Shown: positions 24,501 to 33,712 of the stretch, in pieces
Position numbering within the stretch: position 1 is the first letter of the stretch
Layout: each line of letters opens with the position of its first letter
Origin: Rhizobium sp. BK418
GTDB lineage: Bacteria > Pseudomonadota > Alphaproteobacteria > Rhizobiales > Rhizobiaceae
Direction of reading: 5' to 3'
Length of the DNA stretch: 64,000 bases
NCBI RefSeq assembly: GCF_004341105.1
Contig: NZ_SLZK01000005.1
Coordinates: 372,001 to 436,000 of the forward strand
Notes under the pieces: generated by a model
Seen by the model: only the letters and a program-made list of their open reading frames with translations
Database searches by the model: none
What the model was told of the DNA's origin: nothing
Program-made: the position numbers and the translations under genes

Positions 24501-26319
24501 GATCAGGCTGCTGGCCGCCTTCGATCATCGTGACATCTTCATTGATCCCGATCCGGACATGGAAAAGACGCTTGCCGAGCGCCAGCGCCTCTTCAATCTG
24601 CCACGTTCGAGCTGGCAGGATTTCGACAAGTCTGTGCTGTCTAAAGGCGCGATGATCATTTCACGCTCTGCGAAGTCGGTCACGCTGACGCCGGAGGCCG
24701 TGGCTGCCATTGGTATCGACAAGGCGGTTGCCACACCTTTCGAGATCATGACGGCGATCCTCAAGAGCCCCGTCGACCTTCTCTGGTTCGGCGGTATCGG
24801 CACCTATGTAAAGGCGGCATCAGAGACCGATACCGACGTCGGCGATCGTGCCAACGATCCAATCCGCGTAACGGCCGACGAAGTACGCGCCAAGGTGATC
24901 GGCGAAGGCGCCAACCTCGGCGTTACCCAGAAGGGGCGCATTGCCTATGGCCTCAAGGGCGGACGCAGCAATTCCGATGCCATCGACAATTCTGCCGGCG
25001 TCAACACCTCGGACGTTGAGGTCAATATCAAGATCGCGCTGGCAAACGCCATGCATGAACAGCGCCTCAGCCGCGCCAAGCGCGACCAGCTTCTCGGCAG
25101 CATGACCGATGAAGTAGCGGGCCTCGTGCTCCGCAACAACTACCTGCAATCTCTGGCAATCTCGCTGACAGTCCGCAAGGGAACAGCAAACGGCCTTGAG
25201 CTCGGTCGCTTCATGAGCGTGCTGGAAGCAGCCGGACAGTTGAACCGCAAGGTGGAAACGTTGCCCGACGAGGCTTCCCTGTCCGAGCGCTATACCGCCG
25301 GCAAGCCGCTGACGCGGCCGGAGATCGGCGTGCTGCTTTCCTACGCCAAGATCGTACTCTTCGACGCAGTAATCGCCAGCGAGTTGCCCGACGATCCGTA
25401 TTTCGTCAGCACACTGTTCAATTACTTCCCTGCCAAAATGCAGAAATCCCACGCATCCGACATCGGCAGCCATCGGCTGAAACGAGAAATCATCGCGACC
25501 GTGCTTGCAAACGAGGCAATCAACCGCGGCGGACCGGGTTTCGTCGTCAGCATGATGGATGCGACCGCAGCCTCCGCTCCTGAGGTCGTGCGCGCCGCCA
25601 TCGTCGCTCGCGATGGCTTCGATCTCAACCGGCTATGGGCTGAAACGGATGCCTTGGACAACAAGATTTCAGGTGAGGTCCAGAACAGGGTCTATGAAGA
25701 GATCGGCAACAGCTTCGTGGTACTGACGCGGCTGCTGCTGAAGACCGGCATGACCAGGGGCGATCTGGCCGGAATCATTAGCCGGCTGCAGGCGGCGTTG
25801 AAAAAACTCAAGCCTGTCTTTGCCGATCAGGCTGGAGCCGATGCCGCTGCACGCCGGCAGGATTATCGGCAAGCAGGCCTGCCAGAAAAGCTTGCCGCTG
25901 AAATCACTGCTCTTTCGACATTCGCCCTCGTGCCGGAAATCATGCAGATCGCCGACAGGACCGGTGAAGCGCTGACGCGTGCCGCCGAAAACTACTTTGC
26001 CTTCACGCAGACCTTCCGCGTCGGCCGGCTGCTTGCTGCCGGCAACCGCATTATCACCTCGGATCACTACGAGAACCTCGCGCTCGCCCGCAGCATCGAT
26101 CAGATTGCCAGTGCCCGTCGCGATATCGTGATCTCCGCACTCGCGGACCACGGCAAGGAGAAACAGCCGGTTCAGGCTTGGCATGCGCAGGACAGGATTC
26201 GGATCAACCGCATCGTCGAGGAGCTCACAAGCCTCAGTGACGGCGCCGATCCAAACCTCGCACGCATTACTGTCGCCGCCGGCATACTGACTGATCTTGC
26301 GCGCGACCGGGCGAGATGA
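21541..26319 (+). CDS. gdhB: NAD-specific glutamate dehydrogenase, large (180-kDa) class
   Basis: A 1592-residue protein of the large bacterial NAD-GDH family that catabolises glutamate to 2-oxoglutarate and ammonia. The N-terminal third holds ACT-like regulatory segments. The catalytic core lies about residues 790-1200: RVARGGLRWSDRAEDYRTEVLGLVKAQ, IVPVGAKGGF with the catalytic Lys, then GVGDMSGDVFGNGML, and VIGEGANLGVTQKGRI for NAD. A helical C-terminal domain follows. GGGGGGA precedes the ATG. The adjacent MFS gene overlaps its stop. A length near 1600 is normal for this class, which uses NAD+ and is often allosterically controlled. Confidence 0.95.
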   Translation: MAARNNPKREKQIESARKIAATTGEPHLDPEILFGRASGDDLELYTPEMLALSAVHSAAEITAWNRKTPRVSIDTVADVAPDGIAVSILSVTDHNKPFLYESVMGEVTSTYRDICMAVHPILILEDGKGPELYSADVPSDPAKRVSHIQLHISPLSPSQATDLIKRIKAVLEQVELAVSDWKPMLARVDEVISELSNYNASRKKVDRDEAIAFLTWLRDENFTFLGMRDYIYSGKGPDAKVERDKGTGLGILSNPEVLVLRTGKDAVTTTPEILAFLDGPDFLIVTKANVKSIVHRRAYMDYVGVKRFDTQGNVTGELRIVGLFTSTAYTSSASEIPLLRSKIEKVKEHFGFDPMSHSGRMLDNTLESYPRDDLFQIDTPLLATFAEQINDLADRPRVRVLPRIDHFDRFVSVIVFVPREEYDSIVRERIGTYLKTVYDGRVSAYYPAFPEGGVARVHFIIGRSGGKTPRIHQAKLEETIRQITARWDSRFEMLAGPKAPKLGVSNAFQEAFTPNEAVGDLPDIAACAAGEPIRIEFYYRQDDERGRILSLKIFHSGEQLPLSRRVPLLENLGFNVLSERTFDIEVPAADGTINIVVLHDMELEARSGADIDLARFGAPLEEAFVAAFNDTIDNDSFNRLILSAGLSAREVNVLRAYARYLRQAGIAYSQDYIATTLDKYPSIAVSIFRLFHDTLDTKLSEKARIKKLAELHQAIEAKLADVPSLDDDRILRRYVNIVDATLRTNYFQRNADGTPRAILAFKLDPHLVDGLPEPKPFREIFVYGVEVEGVHLRFGRVARGGLRWSDRAEDYRTEVLGLVKAQQVKNAVIVPVGAKGGFYPRKLPVGGSREEIFNAGREAYKTYIRTLLSITDNISGADIIPPDNTVRLDGDDPYFVVAADKGTATFSDTANALAQEAGFWLDDAFASGGSAGYDHKKMGITARGAWETVKRHFREMDIDIQTTPFTVAGVGDMSGDVFGNGMLLSPKIRLLAAFDHRDIFIDPDPDMEKTLAERQRLFNLPRSSWQDFDKSVLSKGAMIISRSAKSVTLTPEAVAAIGIDKAVATPFEIMTAILKSPVDLLWFGGIGTYVKAASETDTDVGDRANDPIRVTADEVRAKVIGEGANLGVTQKGRIAYGLKGGRSNSDAIDNSAGVNTSDVEVNIKIALANAMHEQRLSRAKRDQLLGSMTDEVAGLVLRNNYLQSLAISLTVRKGTANGLELGRFMSVLEAAGQLNRKVETLPDEASLSERYTAGKPLTRPEIGVLLSYAKIVLFDAVIASELPDDPYFVSTLFNYFPAKMQKSHASDIGSHRLKREIIATVLANEAINRGGPGFVVSMMDATAASAPEVVRAAIVARDGFDLNRLWAETDALDNKISGEVQNRVYEEIGNSFVVLTRLLLKTGMTRGDLAGIISRLQAALKKLKPVFADQAGADAAARRQDYRQAGLPEKLAAEITALSTFALVPEIMQIADRTGEALTRAAENYFAFTQTFRVGRLLAAGNRIITSDHYENLALARSIDQIASARRDIVISALADHGKEKQPVQAWHAQDRIRINRIVEELTSLSDGADPNLARITVAAGILTDLARDRAR

Positions 26320-27734
26320 GACAGTCCGCTCCAAAAAGGAGCGGACGCTTGAATCGCATTGACTGGACAGGTACGCAGCCGCCGAAGGCCACGGAGAAGG
26401 GCATATGGGGCTGGATGCTCTTCGATTGGGCAGCCCAGCCCTTCTTCACTGTGGTAACGACGTTTATTTTCGGTCCCTACTTCGTCTCGCGGCTGACGGA
26501 TGATCCCATCGCTGCCCAGACGACGTGGAGCAATATGGCGACGATCTCCTCTGTGATCATCGCCATCCTATCTCCCATACTGGGCTCCATTGCCGACCAA
26601 TCCGGCGCGCGCAAACCCTGGATCGCTTTTTTCGCCGTCATCAAGATTGTCAGCCTCTTCTGCCTATGGTTCGCGGCTCCCGGCTCGCCGGTCATCTACC
26701 CGGTCATCTTCATGATCCTCGCCTCGATTTCGGCGGAGTTTTCGATCGTTTTTAATGATTCCATGATGCCGCGCCTCGTCAGCAAAGACGAGGTCGGCAA
26801 ACTTTCCAACACCGCTTGGGGTCTCGGTTATCTCGGCGGTATGATCGTGCTGATCGCGGTCGTCGCACTGCTGGCCGGCAGCCCGGAAAACGGCAAGACC
26901 ATTTTGGGGCTCGATCCACTCTTCGGCCTCGATCCCCATACGGGCGAGGACGCGCGCATAACCGGTCCGATCTCGGCTGTGTGGTATCTGATCTTTATCC
27001 TGCCGATGTTCTTCTTCACACCGGATGCCCGCAAAGGCCTGCCTTTCAGCTTTGCCGTACGCTTCGGTCTCCAGGAATTGCGCAACACGCTTGGCGAACT
27101 GCAGACGCGTCACAGCATCCTGAGGTTTCTCATCGCCCGAATGATCTATCAGGATGGTGTCAACGGCCTGCTGATCCTTGGCGGCGCTTTTGCGGCAGGC
27201 ATGTTCGGCTGGGCTACGATCGAGATTGGCATTTACGGCATCATCCTCAACATCGTGGCGATATTCGGCTGCCTGATTGCCGGCCGCATCGACAAAGGCA
27301 TCGGCTCGAAGATGACCGTCGTCATCAGCCTCAGCATGCTGCTGCTGGCCACGATCGGTGTCATTTCCACCGGGCCTGGCTACACCTTCTTCGGCCTGAT
27401 GCCACTTTCGAATGCCGACAGCGGCGGCCTTTTCGGCACGGCAGCGGAAAAGGCCTATATCCTCTACGGCTTATTGATCGGCCTAGCCTTTGGCCCGGTC
27501 CAGGCCTCATCACGCTCCTATCTGGCGCGCAGCGTCAGCCTTGAGGAAGCCGGGCGCTATTTTGGCATCTACGCGCTCTCCGGCCGGGCCACAAGCTTCA
27601 TGGCGACGCTGCTGTTTTCGATTATGACTTATTTGACGGGATCGGCGCATCTCGGCATGTCGACCCTGATCCTGTTTCTGGCCGGAGGCCTGGTGTTGTT
27701 GATCCGGACACCCTATCCGGCGGACCGGACGTAA
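26316..27734 (+). CDS. UMF1-type MFS transporter
   Basis: A 472-residue 12-helix carrier of the UMF1 (Atg22-like) family. It starts with GIWGWMLFDWAAQPFFTVVTTFIFGPYF, which is diagnostic for this branch, and has SPILGSIADQSGARKPW between helices 2 and 3. The second half ends GPVQASSRSYLARSVSLEEAGRYFGIYALSGRATSF, also characteristic. The eukaryotic relatives export amino acids from the vacuole. With an ATGA overlap to the amino-acid-degrading GDH, an amino-acid or nitrogen-compound role is a reasonable inference, not shown. Its start may be a few codons later. Confidence 0.88.
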   Translation: MRQSAPKRSGRLNRIDWTGTQPPKATEKGIWGWMLFDWAAQPFFTVVTTFIFGPYFVSRLTDDPIAAQTTWSNMATISSVIIAILSPILGSIADQSGARKPWIAFFAVIKIVSLFCLWFAAPGSPVIYPVIFMILASISAEFSIVFNDSMMPRLVSKDEVGKLSNTAWGLGYLGGMIVLIAVVALLAGSPENGKTILGLDPLFGLDPHTGEDARITGPISAVWYLIFILPMFFFTPDARKGLPFSFAVRFGLQELRNTLGELQTRHSILRFLIARMIYQDGVNGLLILGGAFAAGMFGWATIEIGIYGIILNIVAIFGCLIAGRIDKGIGSKMTVVISLSMLLLATIGVISTGPGYTFFGLMPLSNADSGGLFGTAAEKAYILYGLLIGLAFGPVQASSRSYLARSVSLEEAGRYFGIYALSGRATSFMATLLFSIMTYLTGSAHLGMSTLILFLAGGLVLLIRTPYPADRT

Positions 27735-27735
27735 C

Positions 27736-27761
27736 GTCCCCGGCCCCAAGACCCCGGGGAC
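27736..27761. terminator. Stem-loop between MFS gene and purH
   Basis: GTCCCCGG and CCGGGGAC form an 8-bp perfect stem with a 10-base loop between two convergent genes (stops at 27734 and 27778). There is no T-run, so termination efficiency is uncertain. Confidence 0.6.
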
Positions 27762-27777
27762 AAACCGGTCGTTCCGC

Positions 27778-29394
27778 TCAGTGGCGGAAGTGGCGCATAC
27801 CGGTAAAGACCATCGCGACATTGTGTTCGTTTGCTGCCTCGATCACCTCTTGGTCACGCATCGAGCCGCCGGGCTGAATGACGGCGGTGGCGCCGGCAGC
27901 GATCATCGACAGCAGACCGTCGGCAAAGGGCAGGAAAGCCTCCGAGGCGACCGCCGAACCATGCGTCATCGGAACGGCAAGGCCGAGCGCCTTGGCGGCT
28001 TCTTCGGCCTTCAGCGCCGCAATACGGGCGGAATCGACGCGGCTCATCTGACCGGCACCGATGCCCGCTGTCTGTCCATTCTTGGCGTAGACGACGGCAT
28101 TCGACTTCACATGCTTGCCGACCTTGAAGGCGAACTTCATGTCTTCCAGCTCCTGTGCCGTCGGTGCACGGTTGGTAACGATCTCGAGCTCGAGGTCTTC
28201 AACCATCCCATTGTCTCGGCTCTGGACGAGCAGGCCGCCGGAAACCGTCTTGGCAGTGATGCCCGCCGCACGCGCATCCGGAAGGCCACCTGCAGATAGC
28301 AGGCGCAGATTCGGCTTCCGCGCAACGATCGCCTTTGCCTCGTCGGTGACGTCAGGAGCGATGATCACCTCGGTGAAGAGCTTAATGATCTCTTCGGCTG
28401 TTTCGGCATCGAGAGTCTGGTTCAGGGCAATAATGCCACCGAAAGCAGAGACTGAGTCGCAAGCAAGCGCCCGCTTATAGGCTTCGAGAAGCGTCGGTCC
28501 GGTCGCAACGCCGCAGGGATTGGCATGTTTGATGATGGCGCAGGCCGGCGACTTCTCCGGCAGGAACTCGGCAACCAGCTCATAAGCCGCATCGGTGTCG
28601 TTGATATTGTTATAGGAGAGCTGCTTGCCCTGCAGCAGAACCGCCGTCGAAACGCCCGGGCGCCTTTCGCCGGTCACGTAGAAAGCAGCCTTCTGGTGCG
28701 GGTTCTCGCCGTAGCGCATCTCTTCCTTCAGCACGCCGCCTATGGTGCGGTGGCGCGGCGTATCGATGGACAGCGCTTCAGCAAACCAGTTGGAGATCGC
28801 GGCGTCGTAAGCGGCCGTACGCGCATAGGCCTTGGCCGCCATACGCTGACGGAATGAATAGGCCGTCTTACCGGCATCGGCCGAAAGCTGCTCCGTCAGC
28901 TCGGCATAATCGGCCGGATCGGTGATAACGGTGACATAAGCGTGGTTTTTGGCAGAAGCACGAATCATCGCCGGACCGCCAATATCAATATTCTCGACCG
29001 TCGTCGGGTAATCGCCACCGGCAGCGCGCACATCCTCGAAGGGATAGAGGTTGACGACAAGCAGGTCGATACCGTCAATGCCATGCGCCTTCATGGCTTC
29101 CTGGTGTTCGGCATCGTCGCGGATCGCCAAGAGGCCGCCATGCACCTTGGGATGCAGCGTCTTTACACGGCCATCCATGATTTCCGGAAACTGTGTCACT
29201 TCGGAAACGTCGGTCACCGCAAGACCTTCGGCCGCGATTGCCTTGTACGTACCGCCGGTCGACAGCAGACGCACGCCACGCGCCGAAAGCGCGCGGGCAA
29301 GTTCGATGATGCCGCTCTTGTCGAAAACAGAGAGTAGCGCGGTCTTGATCTCGACCTTGTCTGGGGCGGGGATTTTCTTGGAAATGACGGCCAT
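27778..29394 (-). CDS. purH: Bifunctional AICAR formyltransferase / IMP cyclohydrolase
   Basis: PurH performs the last two steps to IMP. The 538-residue protein has the N-terminal MGS-like cyclohydrolase (TALLSVFDKSGIIELARAL, STGGTYKAIAAEGL, MDGRVKTLHPKVHGGLLA). The C-terminal AICAR transformylase holds the KHANPCGVA region with the catalytic Lys-His pair and SDAFLPFADGLLSM-like sequence (here EAFLPFADGLLSM). It is in a minus-strand run htpX-rsmB-heparinase-purH, a gene order often kept in Rhizobiales. The last residues VFTGMRHFRH are the conserved end of PurH. Identity is secure. Confidence 0.97.
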   Translation of the reverse strand: MAVISKKIPAPDKVEIKTALLSVFDKSGIIELARALSARGVRLLSTGGTYKAIAAEGLAVTDVSEVTQFPEIMDGRVKTLHPKVHGGLLAIRDDAEHQEAMKAHGIDGIDLLVVNLYPFEDVRAAGGDYPTTVENIDIGGPAMIRASAKNHAYVTVITDPADYAELTEQLSADAGKTAYSFRQRMAAKAYARTAAYDAAISNWFAEALSIDTPRHRTIGGVLKEEMRYGENPHQKAAFYVTGERRPGVSTAVLLQGKQLSYNNINDTDAAYELVAEFLPEKSPACAIIKHANPCGVATGPTLLEAYKRALACDSVSAFGGIIALNQTLDAETAEEIIKLFTEVIIAPDVTDEAKAIVARKPNLRLLSAGGLPDARAAGITAKTVSGGLLVQSRDNGMVEDLELEIVTNRAPTAQELEDMKFAFKVGKHVKSNAVVYAKNGQTAGIGAGQMSRVDSARIAALKAEEAAKALGLAVPMTHGSAVASEAFLPFADGLLSMIAAGATAVIQPGGSMRDQEVIEAANEHNVAMVFTGMRHFRH

Positions 29395-29486
29395 GAACCT
29401 TCTCCGTTCGGGCTTCGGGAGACATCCGGGCGAGGGACGTTTGACGGGGCCGCGTTAGCACAGCTTGGAGCCGTCGCAAACAGCCG

Positions 29487-31154
29487 CTAGCCCTTGCGTG
29501 ATAAAAACCAGCGAATTTCGGGTTTCTGCGCAAGATCGAAGTCGATCTCGATCTGGTCCGAGCTGCTGATGCCGGCGCTATCGGCAAAGAAAATATCTTC
29601 CGAGATCAGCACTTCATTGCCCGGAGAGGAAAACAGCCAGCTTTCGCCATCCGGCGCCGTCAGTAATACCGATTCCGTATCGTTCTGCCGCGGCACGATC
29701 GCCGGATGAATGTGGAAGCGGGCAACCGCCCGCAGCGGACCCTCGCTGTGATATCGGTCATCGGTAACGAAACGGTCCATACCGGTGACGATGGAGCCGG
29801 CGGCGTTCAGTGTCAGCTCCCGCTCATGGATAACGCCGAAGGCATCGAGATAGCCGTCATGGCTCGCTTTGATGCCTTCACGGCCATCCTCTGTCTCCAA
29901 ACGCTCGGCGATGACCGTTTCTACGGGCTCCGTCATCATATGGGCCAGAAAAGCCGAGGGAGAAAACCGGCTGGAGGACGTATCGTTCAAAACGACGGTG
30001 GAATGGGCGGCCGTGGTGCGCGCCATCTGCACATATCGCTGGCCAGCGAATTTCGGTGATCCTGAATTGACGATGAAGCGGTAGCGACCGGAGGACATTT
30101 CAAAGGAGAGACTGCCGGCATGCGCCGTTCTAAAACAGTGGGGCGAGGGCGGTCCGGTATCAGCGATGATCACCGTCTTGCCGGCCGCGAGCCGCTGGTA
30201 GCGCGAATGCGGCAGCGCCTTGAAGGGCTGACCCGCCGTCTCGTCATAACGCAGCACGGACATCAACTCATCCGCCAGTGTCGAAGTGGCCCCGTTGAAG
30301 AGTGCGAGATCACCGTCCTGATGACGGAAGAAGCGCAGCGCAGGATACATGCGGTCAATACCCGAAATCAGCTTCTGCGGCAGATCATGGCCAAGATTGA
30401 CGTAGGTCTGCCGGAGCGGCAGCAGGTCGAGCAGCAACTCCAGCCCAACACGCGGGTTACGAGAGATATGGCCGCCATCAGGCAGAATCTGGCTATCGAA
30501 TTCGCGATCGAGCGCCTGGGCTGCCCGCCGCACTATCGACGCACGCACCGGCATCGCGACAGAGGCCGTAGCGAGTGCTATGCGGAGACGAAAGCGGACC
30601 TCGCCGGCCGAATAGGGCGCCATGCGGCGCAGGTAGCGGATATGAAAAGCCAGCGATTTCATGAAACGTCGATAGAAACCGCGATCGGCATTTTGCAGGA
30701 CGACCGGAGAATGCGACAACCAGGCAATGACACGCTGCGAGACGACATCAGTCTCCCAGGCGATACCTTCAATACGGCCTCCGTGGATCGAGAGCCAACT
30801 ATCGACGATCATACGAGCGACGGCCGAACCGCGTTCGCTCTTGTTGGCCCGCATATGCCGCAGCCAGCCGAAGCTATGGAGCCTGATCGCGAAAGCGCGT
30901 GACGGAAGGGTCAACGTGAAAGGGGATTTTCCGCCGGTTTCCAGCATACGTCCGGCAAGCGGAAAACGGCCGTCTATGATTTCCTCTGCAACATGTGAAT
31001 CGATGCCTCTCAGATCCGTCGGCGCGACGATCAGGCGCTCCGGCACTGGGACAGCATGGCGGGAGAAACGCAAACGCAGAAGTGCGGCACGGCGCGTACC
31101 GCGCCGCCAAGCTTCCCGAACATACATGCTCGCAAGACGCCGACCGGACTGCAT
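29487..31154 (-). CDS. Heparinase II/III-like protein
   Basis: A 555-residue protein of the heparinase II/III superfamily: an N-terminal alpha/alpha toroid (about 60-330) with WLSIHGGRIEGIAWETDVVSQRVIAWL and LPDGGHISRNPRVGLELLLDLLPLR, then a C-terminal beta-sandwich (about 340-550) with SFEMSSGRYRFIVNSGSPKFAG and AHSTVVLND. The conserved HISRNP with GGH is the active-site region of polysaccharide lyases. No signal peptide is apparent, which is odd for a polysaccharide lyase. The link with rsmB and purH is a genomic habit of Rhizobiales. The substrate is unknown, possibly a cell-surface polysaccharide. Confidence 0.88.
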   Translation of the reverse strand: MQSGRRLASMYVREAWRRGTRRAALLRLRFSRHAVPVPERLIVAPTDLRGIDSHVAEEIIDGRFPLAGRMLETGGKSPFTLTLPSRAFAIRLHSFGWLRHMRANKSERGSAVARMIVDSWLSIHGGRIEGIAWETDVVSQRVIAWLSHSPVVLQNADRGFYRRFMKSLAFHIRYLRRMAPYSAGEVRFRLRIALATASVAMPVRASIVRRAAQALDREFDSQILPDGGHISRNPRVGLELLLDLLPLRQTYVNLGHDLPQKLISGIDRMYPALRFFRHQDGDLALFNGATSTLADELMSVLRYDETAGQPFKALPHSRYQRLAAGKTVIIADTGPPSPHCFRTAHAGSLSFEMSSGRYRFIVNSGSPKFAGQRYVQMARTTAAHSTVVLNDTSSSRFSPSAFLAHMMTEPVETVIAERLETEDGREGIKASHDGYLDAFGVIHERELTLNAAGSIVTGMDRFVTDDRYHSEGPLRAVARFHIHPAIVPRQNDTESVLLTAPDGESWLFSSPGNEVLISEDIFFADSAGISSSDQIEIDFDLAQKPEIRWFLSRKG

Positions 31155-31256
31155 ATCAAATGTCTATTGACCCTCGTGGTTAAGAATAAATGAATCAGAA
31201 CCGATTTCATTAGCCACGATGTATTATTTTGTGATGAAATTAGAATATAATAGTGC

Positions 31257-32648
31257 TCAAATACGCCTAAGCACGGCTGCGTAGAAGCCATCGAGGCCCG
31301 ACGCAAAGCCATCAGGCATATCCAGCATTGTAGGAAGCGTGCGGAACTCGCCCAGCGGTGTAATCGCCTGACTCATACCGGGCCATTTTCCTGCATCGAT
31401 CGGCACACGTTCAATGCTCCTCACATCTTCGAGAACGCGCGCCACGACCATCTCGCCTTCCTGCGGATCAAGCGAGCAGTTGGAGAAGACGAGCAAGCCG
31501 CCGGAGTTCAGCAGCGTAATGGCATGGCGCAGAAGACGTTCCTGCAGTGCTGCGAGCTTGGCGATATCCTCGGCGCCCTTTGTCCAGAGCACGTCGGGAT
31601 GCCTGCGGGTCGTACCCGTCGACGAGCAAGGCGCGTCGAGAAGAATCGCGTCGAAGCGCTCGGACGATTCGAATTTCGTAAGATCCACCGCAATCGTCTC
31701 AGCCTTCAGACCAAGCCGCTCGAGATTTGAGCGCAGACGCTTCAACCGGTTTTCAGATTGGTCAATTGCTGTCACCTTACCGCCGGCAAGGATGAGCTGC
31801 GCAGTCTTGCCGCCTGGCGCGGCGCACAAATCGGCTACACGTTTGCCGGTGAGATCACCGAAGAGCTTTGCGGGGATGCTTGCAGCCGTATCCTGGACCC
31901 ACCATTCACCTTCTTCGAAACCGGCAAGCGAAGGAATGCTGCCTTCAAAAGCGGAAAGCCGCACGCCGCCGGTCGGAAGCACGATGCCATTGAGACGGCC
32001 AGCCCAACCTTCTGCGTCGGATTTCACCGTGATATCGATGGCCGCCGGCTCAAGCTGGGATTCGGAAACAGCGAGCGCCGGCTCTTTTCCATAAGCTTTT
32101 GCGAGTCGCTCGATGAACCAGGCAGGCATGGGCGGAATGTTTGCGACATCTGCAAGGATGCGCTCTTTCTCACGGCCGACACGACGCAGAACAGCGTTGA
32201 CGAGCTTGGCAAAACGCCGATTACGCGGATCCTGATTGGCCTGCTCGACAGCGAGGTCGACAGCCGAGTGATCGGGAACATCGAGGTAGAGAATTTGCGC
32301 TGCGCCGACGGCAAGCAGATGGTGAAGCGCGCGAGCACCTTCAGGCAGCGGCGTTTCAAGAAGCGAGGCAATGGCCGCATCGATGCGTGGCAGATGCCGG
32401 AGCGTCGTATTCAGGATCGCACGCACCAGCGCGCGGTCGCTTTCCCCAAGCGCTTTGTAAGCCGGATTTCCATGCTCATGATCGAGCGCGCCATCGAGCG
32501 GCAGTTTCTTGTCGACGACAGCGGCAAGGATCTTTGCGGCAGCGGCACGCGCCAGCAGGCCGGGTTTTACCGGTGCCGGTGCTGAGCGTTCTGCGGAAGG
32601 TTTAGGTTTGCGAGCTGGCTTCTTCCTGCCGTCTGAATTCAAGACCAC
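31257..32648 (-). CDS. rsmB: rRNA m5C methyltransferase of the RsmB/Nop family
   Basis: A 463-residue class I methyltransferase: an N-terminal NusB-like RNA-binding domain (about 30-165) and a C-terminal Rossmann domain. SAM-binding DLCAAPGGKTAQL, motif IV DAPCSSTG, and motif VI SNCSLDPQEGE with the second cysteine are visible. RsmB methylates C967 of 16S rRNA in E. coli; the NusB plus methyltransferase layout supports that role here. The GTG start overlaps the htpX stop by ten bases, so coupling is likely. An ATG start further in is possible, as the first 30 residues are low-complexity basic. Confidence 0.9.
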   Translation of the reverse strand: MVLNSDGRKKPARKPKPSAERSAPAPVKPGLLARAAAAKILAAVVDKKLPLDGALDHEHGNPAYKALGESDRALVRAILNTTLRHLPRIDAAIASLLETPLPEGARALHHLLAVGAAQILYLDVPDHSAVDLAVEQANQDPRNRRFAKLVNAVLRRVGREKERILADVANIPPMPAWFIERLAKAYGKEPALAVSESQLEPAAIDITVKSDAEGWAGRLNGIVLPTGGVRLSAFEGSIPSLAGFEEGEWWVQDTAASIPAKLFGDLTGKRVADLCAAPGGKTAQLILAGGKVTAIDQSENRLKRLRSNLERLGLKAETIAVDLTKFESSERFDAILLDAPCSSTGTTRRHPDVLWTKGAEDIAKLAALQERLLRHAITLLNSGGLLVFSNCSLDPQEGEMVVARVLEDVRSIERVPIDAGKWPGMSQAITPLGEFRTLPTMLDMPDGFASGLDGFYAAVLRRI

Positions 32649-33601
32649 GGACCCTTTGGCGGTTGCGAGTCACCGCGGCCCGAACCGGTATTCGGGACCG
32701 AGCGCGATTTGCGGGTCGGATTAGCAGCGCGAACCGGCGGCGTCGAGAGGTCGAAGCCTCCGCGCGCCATTTCTTGCAGGGCCGCGATACGGTTTTCGGT
32801 GTCCGGATGGGTCGAAAACAAGTTGTCCATACGCTCGCCGGAGAGCGGGTTGATGATGAACATATGCGCTGTAGCCGGATTACGCTCCGCATCGTAGTTC
32901 GGCACATGCGCCGCGCCGCGGGCAATCTTGCCAAGCGCTGAAGCCAGCCACAAGGGATTGCCGCAGATCTCGGCTCCACGCCTGTCGGCCGAATATTCGC
33001 GCGTACGGCTGATCGCCATCTGCACCAGCATGGCGGCAAGTGGCGCGACGATCATTGCGACAAGCACGCCGACGAAACCAAGGGGATTGTTGTTATTCTC
33101 GCGATTCCCGCCGAAGAAGAACGCGAAATTGCCTAGCATGGAGATCGCACCGGCAAGCGTGGCGGTGATTGTCATCGTCAGCGTGTCGCGGTTCTGGACG
33201 TGGGCCAGCTCATGCGCCATCACGCCTGCGACCTCTTCCGGCGAAAGGGCAGCAAGCAAGCCGGTCGACGCGGCAACCGCGGCATTTTCGGGGTTGCGGC
33301 CAGTTGCAAAAGCATTCGGCTGAGGGTTGTCGTAGAGATAGACCTTCGGCATTGGCAGACCGGCGTTACGAGCGAGATCGCGCACGATCCGGTAAAATTC
33401 CGGGGCATTGCGCTCATCGACCTCCTGGGCACGATAGGCTGACAGCACCATTCGGTCAGCATTCCAGTAGGAGAAGAAATTCATGCCGGCGGCGATGAGA
33501 AAGGCGATTATCATTCCACCTCGGCCGCCGATCAAAAAACCGACAAACATGAAAAGCGCCGTCATGAAGGCAAGCAACATGGCAGTACGCATGAGGTTCA
33601 T
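32639..33601 (-). CDS. htpX: Membrane zinc metalloprotease HtpX
   Basis: A 320-residue M48 peptidase of inner-membrane quality control. It has two N-terminal membrane helices (residues 5-45), the zinc site HELAH in GVMAHELAHVQNRDTLTM, two more membrane segments, and the Glu ligand in REYSADRRGAEICG. The cytosolic tail ends FDLSTPPVRAANPTRKSRSVPNTGSG, a longer tail than in E. coli HtpX (293 residues). The start at 33601 has GGAG seven bases before it; the open frame continues to 33631 without need. It probably degrades misfolded membrane proteins together with FtsH. Confidence 0.95.
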   Translation of the reverse strand: MNLMRTAMLLAFMTALFMFVGFLIGGRGGMIIAFLIAAGMNFFSYWNADRMVLSAYRAQEVDERNAPEFYRIVRDLARNAGLPMPKVYLYDNPQPNAFATGRNPENAAVAASTGLLAALSPEEVAGVMAHELAHVQNRDTLTMTITATLAGAISMLGNFAFFFGGNRENNNNPLGFVGVLVAMIVAPLAAMLVQMAISRTREYSADRRGAEICGNPLWLASALGKIARGAAHVPNYDAERNPATAHMFIINPLSGERMDNLFSTHPDTENRIAALQEMARGGFDLSTPPVRAANPTRKSRSVPNTGSGRGDSQPPKGPWS

Positions 33602-33712
33602 GAGAGATCTCCATTTCCTTGATTGCGGCACGATGCTTTAAATCCTGGCGCCGGCGCATTATCATTTGGTTATTCGCCAGCCATTTTCAATATTTTCAGG
33701 CGGGAGAGCAGT

